Origin: JAYEJB01 sp034716415
GTDB taxonomy: Bacteria; Patescibacteriota; Patescibacteriia; SG8-24
Reading direction: 5' to 3'
Assembly (NCBI GenBank): GCA_034716415.1
Contig: JAYEJB010000070.1
Coordinates: forward strand, 1 to 7,685
Length of the DNA: 7,685 nt
Below the pieces are notes generated by a model, which searched no databases, was not told the origin of the DNA, and was given only the letters and a program-made list of their open reading frames with translations. Position numbers and translations under genes: made by a program. Positions 4,583 to 7,685 of this stretch are shown here, piece by piece. Numbering within the stretch: the first letter of the stretch is position 1; the number at the start of each line of letters is the position of its first letter.

Positions 4583-5464
4583 ATGCGTATGAAAATCCGC
4601 AAAGCCATCATCCCGGTAGCCGGCATGGGTACGCGCTTCCTTCCCGCCACTAAGGCGCAGCCGAAGGAGATGCTTACGCTTGTCGATAAGCCGGTCATCC
4701 AATACATCGTGGAGGAAGCCGTGGCCGCCGGCATCGAGCAGGTCATTTTTATTACCAGCCAGACGAAACGGGCCATCGAGGACCATTTCGACACCAACTA
4801 CGAGTTGGAGACGCGCCTTGAGGCGAAGGGGAAGACAGAGCTTCTGGACAAGGTCCGAGAAGTCACCAAGCTCGCGTCGTTCGTCTACACCCGTCAACAT
4901 GAACCGAAAGGCGACGGACACGCAATACTACAAGCGAAGGACCTGATCGGTGACGAGCCGGTAGCAGTCCTCTTCGGAGACGACATCGTCGACCACGAGA
5001 AGCCGTGCATCCAACAGCTGATAGAGGTCTATGACAAATACCAGGACCCGATCATCGCCGTCCAGCACATACCGAAGAAAGATATCTCCGGTTACGGCGT
5101 GGTAGATGCAGTAGAGACCGCGCCGCGCACCTACGAAGTGAAAGGCTTCGTCGAAAAACCGAAACCCGAAGACGCACCGTCCGACCTGGCGGTCATCGGC
5201 AAGTACGTCATCACGCCCGAAGTCATCGAGGCATTGCTGACCGCGGAGGCTTCCGAAGGCGGCGAGATCCGCCTGGCCGACGCGTTCATTTCCCTTCTGG
5301 GAAAGCGCTCGGTATACGCCTACGATTTCGAGGGCACGCGCTACGACTGCGGCAACAAGATGCAATTCCTGGTCGCCGCCATCGATTACGGCCTCAAGCA
5401 TGACGAGGTGAACGGCGACGGAAAATTCACCGAGTTCATCAAAGAGCGCGCCAAATCCCTCTAA
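4583..5464 (+). CDS. galU: UTP--glucose-1-phosphate uridylyltransferase
   Basis: GalU converts UTP and glucose-1-phosphate to UDP-glucose and pyrophosphate in the cytosol, supplying glucosyl units for surface polysaccharides and other nucleotide sugars. The 293-residue length is normal for bacterial GalU. The nucleotide-binding signature AGMGTRFLPATKAQPKEM (13-30) is intact, with the Gly-rich loop, Arg18 and Lys28. Other family features are VDKPVIQYIVEEA (34-46), GDGHAIL (110-116), the metal/sugar-nucleotide motif FGDD (131-134), SGYGVV (169-174), VKGFVEKP (186-193), GGEIRLADA (226-234) and DCGNK (255-259). ATG 4583 gives MRMKIRK; ATG 4589 (MKIRK) is equally likely. It begins an apparent operon: the next gene starts 14 nt after its stop with no terminator between. 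All the following genes encode envelope proteins, fitting a role in surface glycan supply. Assignment is confident. Confidence 0.97.
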   Translation: MRMKIRKAIIPVAGMGTRFLPATKAQPKEMLTLVDKPVIQYIVEEAVAAGIEQVIFITSQTKRAIEDHFDTNYELETRLEAKGKTELLDKVREVTKLASFVYTRQHEPKGDGHAILQAKDLIGDEPVAVLFGDDIVDHEKPCIQQLIEVYDKYQDPIIAVQHIPKKDISGYGVVDAVETAPRTYEVKGFVEKPKPEDAPSDLAVIGKYVITPEVIEALLTAEASEGGEIRLADAFISLLGKRSVYAYDFEGTRYDCGNKMQFLVAAIDYGLKHDEVNGDGKFTEFIKERAKSL

Positions 5465-5478
5465 AATAGCTTCAAATT

Positions 5479-6906
5479 ATGGCTTTTGTCGCGAGAATTG
5501 TCCGAAACCTGACCGGGTCAAAGATAGTTTTGACGTCCCTGGCGGCGTTACTTGTCTTCACCGGAATCAGCTGCGGCGGTGATGACGAGCTCGCGGAACT
5601 CACCAAACCGTTCACCATCCAGTACTGGCGCGTCTTCGACGACCGCGACGCGTTCCGGGGCATCATGGAATCCTACCGCGCGCTTCATCCGCACATCAGC
5701 ATCGAATACCGCCAGTTCCGTTTCGACGAGTACGAACGCGAGGTGCTGAACGCCATCGCCGAGGACCGCGGCCCGGACATCTTCAGCATCCACAACACCT
5801 GGATGAACGAATGGCAACCGCGACTGCTGGCCGCGCCGGCCACGCTCTCCATCCCCTTCACCGAACTGAAAGGCAGCCTCAAAAAAGAGAAGGTCACGAC
5901 GATCAGGAGCATGCCCGGTATCACGGTCCGCGGGCTCGCGAACGACTTCATCGACGCGGTGTCGTACGATGTCGTCATCCCGACCGAACAGGCCGATCCG
6001 CGTGCGCCGCTCATACCGCGGATTTACGGACTGCCGCTTTCAGTCGACACGATGGTGCTCTTATACAACCGCGACATCCTGAACAGCAACGGTATCGCCA
6101 AACCGGCTTCGCACTGGCTGGAGTTCCAGGAACACGTCAAAAAGATCACGCGGCTCGATGAGGCAGGCAACGTCATCCAGCCGGCAACATCGCTCGGAAC
6201 GGCCGAGAACGTCGACCGCGCCAGCGACATCCTGTCCGTGCTGATGATGCAGAACGGCGCGCAGATGGCGGACGGAAACGGCATCGCCACCTTCGACCGC
6301 ATCCCGACGGAACTCACGGGCCGCCCGACCCCGCCGGGCGCCGAGGCGCTAATCTTCTACACCGACTTCGCCAACCCGGAAAAGGAGGTCTATACCTGGA
6401 ACGACAAGATGCCGGACTCGCTTGAGGCGTTCATCAAAGGCCAGACCGCCTATTTCTTCGGCTACTCCTACCATCTGTCTTATATCAGGAACAGCAACAG
6501 CGAACTCAACTTCGGTATCGCTCCCCTGCCGCAAATCCAGGGCAACCAGCCGAAACACTACGCCAACTACTGGGTCGAGGTCGTCTCGGACAAGACCGAA
6601 CACCCGGACGAACTCTGGGAATTCCTGCAGTTCATGACCGCGGCCGAACAGGCGCAGAAGTATCTCGACAAGACCGGTAAGCCGACCGCGCTGCGCTCGC
6701 TCATCAACAGCCAGCTCGAGGATATCGACCTGTCCGTATTCGCGTCGCAACTGCCGACGGCACTCACCTGGTACCGGGGTACTGACGCGACCGCGACTGA
6801 AGACACGTTCAAGGACATGATCGGTCAGATGCTGGTCGGTGAGGACCCTGACCCGGTCAAGATCGTCGAGCTCGGCGCCACAAAAGTGAATCAGACGATA
6901 GAATAG
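5479..6906 (+). CDS. Extracellular solute-binding lipoprotein, copy 2
   Basis: A 475-residue paralogue of the protein at 1853-3229, in the family 1 solute-binding superfamily (usually sugar-binding, outside the membrane). The N-terminus has basic residues (R6, R9, K15), a hydrophobic stretch (16-28) and lipobox TGISC with Cys32, followed by a polar linker. Landmarks are FTIQYWRVFDD (45-55), EDRGPDIFS (95-103) with NTW (106-108), YGLPLS (183-188) with VLLYN (193-197), LMMQNGAQM (255-263), YTWNDKMPDSLEAFIKG (305-321), FGIAPLP (345-351), LWEFLQF (379-385) and WYRGTD (431-436). Between NTW and the YGLP strand is a 70-80-residue segment where it and copy 1 differ most, a likely site of ligand divergence. 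It starts 14 nt after galU, without a Shine-Dalgarno but with TAAAAT (5462-5467) just upstream, and is followed after 4 nt by the pilin-like gene. No transporter partners are seen. Confidence 0.94.
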   Translation: MAFVARIVRNLTGSKIVLTSLAALLVFTGISCGGDDELAELTKPFTIQYWRVFDDRDAFRGIMESYRALHPHISIEYRQFRFDEYEREVLNAIAEDRGPDIFSIHNTWMNEWQPRLLAAPATLSIPFTELKGSLKKEKVTTIRSMPGITVRGLANDFIDAVSYDVVIPTEQADPRAPLIPRIYGLPLSVDTMVLLYNRDILNSNGIAKPASHWLEFQEHVKKITRLDEAGNVIQPATSLGTAENVDRASDILSVLMMQNGAQMADGNGIATFDRIPTELTGRPTPPGAEALIFYTDFANPEKEVYTWNDKMPDSLEAFIKGQTAYFFGYSYHLSYIRNSNSELNFGIAPLPQIQGNQPKHYANYWVEVVSDKTEHPDELWEFLQFMTAAEQAQKYLDKTGKPTALRSLINSQLEDIDLSVFASQLPTALTWYRGTDATATEDTFKDMIGQMLVGEDPDPVKIVELGATKVNQTIE

Positions 6907-6910
6907 ATAT

Positions 6911-7360
6911 ATGAGATATTCCCCACGCAAAAAAGCGGCCCTGGCCGCCGCCGCCTCGTCCGCCTTCCTGCTGTTGCCGGCGACCGCGTTCGCGGTGAGT
7001 ATCGTGCCGGAATGCGCCCGGGGCAGTGAGTTGGCCCAACTCCCCTGCATGCTCGAGACGTTAGGTAATATCGCCCAGCTTATTCTCGGAGTGACGGGGG
7101 GGCTGGCCCTGCTGATGTTCGTCTACGGGGGATTCCTGATACTCTCCTCCGGCGGCAGTCAGGACAAGGTGAAGAAAGGAAAAGACATCCTGGTCTCCGC
7201 GGTTATCGGCATCTTCATCATCCTGCTCGCCGGATACCTGATTCGTTACGGACTGGCGCGGCTCGGAGTCGGAGATGAATACCTGGAAACTCCGGCACCC
7301 GCAGAGGAAGCCGAGGGAGAAGAGAGTGAGACCGAAAGCGGGGGCGAAGAAGAAGGATGA
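6911..7360 (+). CDS. Two-helix pilin-like membrane protein (T4SS_pilin / VirB2-TrbC type)
   Basis: A 149-residue protein with an N-terminal signal (basic MRYSPRKK, hydrophobic 9-26, likely cleavage after AFA28). Two hydrophobic helices follow, about 55-78 (ending MFVYGGFLILSSGG) and 94-112, joined by a short basic turn SQDKVKKGKD. This 'FVYGGF...SGG...KVKKGK...' arrangement is typical of the VirB2/TrbC-like pilin family common in Patescibacteria (T4SS_pilin). Two cysteines (C35, C46) before the first helix could form a disulfide. After the second helix is a long Glu-rich tail (126-149). Members are thought to form or anchor surface pili, but no secretion ATPase is in the window. It starts 4 nt after the upstream stop, has no Shine-Dalgarno, and TAGAAT (6899-6904) is spaced so that a transcript would begin at the ATG itself. 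It overlaps the next gene by 4 nt (ATGA), indicating co-translation. Confidence 0.85.
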   Translation: MRYSPRKKAALAAAASSAFLLLPATAFAVSIVPECARGSELAQLPCMLETLGNIAQLILGVTGGLALLMFVYGGFLILSSGGSQDKVKKGKDILVSAVIGIFIILLAGYLIRYGLARLGVGDEYLETPAPAEEAEGEESETESGGEEEG

Positions 7361-7685
7361 AAGCGAAGAATCAGAATAACCGAATCTATATGAAGATTGA
7401 CGCAAAAGAATCCCTCCCCAGGTTCGCGATTTATTTAATGTTAGTGGCGTTCGTCATGGTGACCTGTCTGGTCATTATGCCGAGTGAGGCATCGGCCACA
7501 TCATGGCCTGTGGCAGTTGACTCCGATTGTCCGGACGGAGCAGAAGAGGGCGACGTCTGCGGTGAAGAATCGGTAACTGGAACTTGCCAAGGCTCATTCC
7601 CGGGTGACACTGAACTGACCTGCACCGCCGACACATCGGATCCCACCGCGGAAGACGACGAAGAGGAAGAGGACCCGGAACCTGT
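7357..7685 (+). CDS. Secreted cysteine-rich acidic protein, cut by window end
   Basis: The frame is open from ATG 7357 to the last base, giving 109 complete codons; the 3' end is missing. The ATG overlaps the previous stop as ATGA, which favours translational coupling; an in-frame ATG at 7390 (starting MKIDAKESLPRF) is an alternative start. A hydrophobic segment (about 23-41) ends in SEASA, a good signal peptidase I site after residue 47. The exported part has four cysteines (C58, C68, C77, C89) and then an acidic stretch (DDEEEEDPEP). Patescibacterial pilin-family proteins often have a signal, a small cysteine-rich region, an acidic or proline linker, and then the two-helix pilin domain, so the missing part may hold such a domain. 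That is inference; what is visible shows only a secreted cysteine-rich region. Confidence 0.8.
   Translation, partial: MKAKNQNNRIYMKIDAKESLPRFAIYLMLVAFVMVTCLVIMPSEASATSWPVAVDSDCPDGAEEGDVCGEESVTGTCQGSFPGDTELTCTADTSDPTAEDDEEEEDPEP

Noticed and set aside
6349..7050. 233-codon open frame on the minus strand across the second binding protein and pilin-like gene
   Set aside because: It is antisense to two confidently identified genes and lacks a ribosome site; GC-rich DNA produces such frames often.

Overview
The window is GC-rich bacterial DNA from a compact genome. The best guess is a member of the Candidate Phyla Radiation (Patescibacteria). This rests on the small two-helix pilin-like membrane protein of the T4SS_pilin type (6911-7360), on 'orphan' lipoprotein solute-binding proteins with no permease or ATPase beside them, on many short taxon-specific proteins, and on REP/MITE-like repeats with TTGTCATTGCG ends. 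TGA ends several genes here, so the code is the standard bacterial one and not the TGA-glycine code of Gracilibacteria/SR1. The lineage assignment is inference, not proof.

Layout. 1-150: a perfect hairpin, then a minus-strand tRNA-Ser(CGA) with encoded CCA. 226-753: a Nudix hydrolase (+), closed by a bidirectional terminator that it shares with the converging gene at 811-1329. 811-1774: two small minus-strand genes, one encoding an exported cysteine-containing protein and one a 98-residue protein with paired CxH motifs. These are the only two genes in the window with textbook Shine-Dalgarno sequences, and the first also has a near-consensus sigma-70 promoter overlapped by a palindrome. 1853-3229: a lipoprotein of the extracellular solute-binding family (+). 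3230-3817: no gene; this stretch holds a 29-bp wobble-paired hairpin, two inverted-repeat elements of one family, G-quadruplex-prone tracts and a terminator-like hairpin. 3818-4387: a minus-strand protein of unknown function. 4583-7685: an apparent operon of galU, a second solute-binding lipoprotein paralogous to the first, a T4SS-type pilin-like protein, and an exported cysteine-rich acidic protein cut off by the window end.

How the genes may work together. GalU makes UDP-glucose for surface glycans. The genes tightly packed behind it (gaps of 14 and 4 nt, then a 4-nt ATGA overlap) all encode envelope proteins: a lipid-anchored binding protein, a two-helix pilin-like protein, and a secreted cysteine-rich protein. 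The most interesting reading is that the solute-binding proteins serve a cell-surface or pilus-linked function, such as glycan or host-surface recognition, rather than feeding an ABC importer. This is a hypothesis from gene context. The other recurring oddity is translation initiation: the large plus-strand genes lack Shine-Dalgarno sequences and several have -10-like hexamers only a few bases before the start, whereas the two small minus-strand genes carry strong Shine-Dalgarno sequences.
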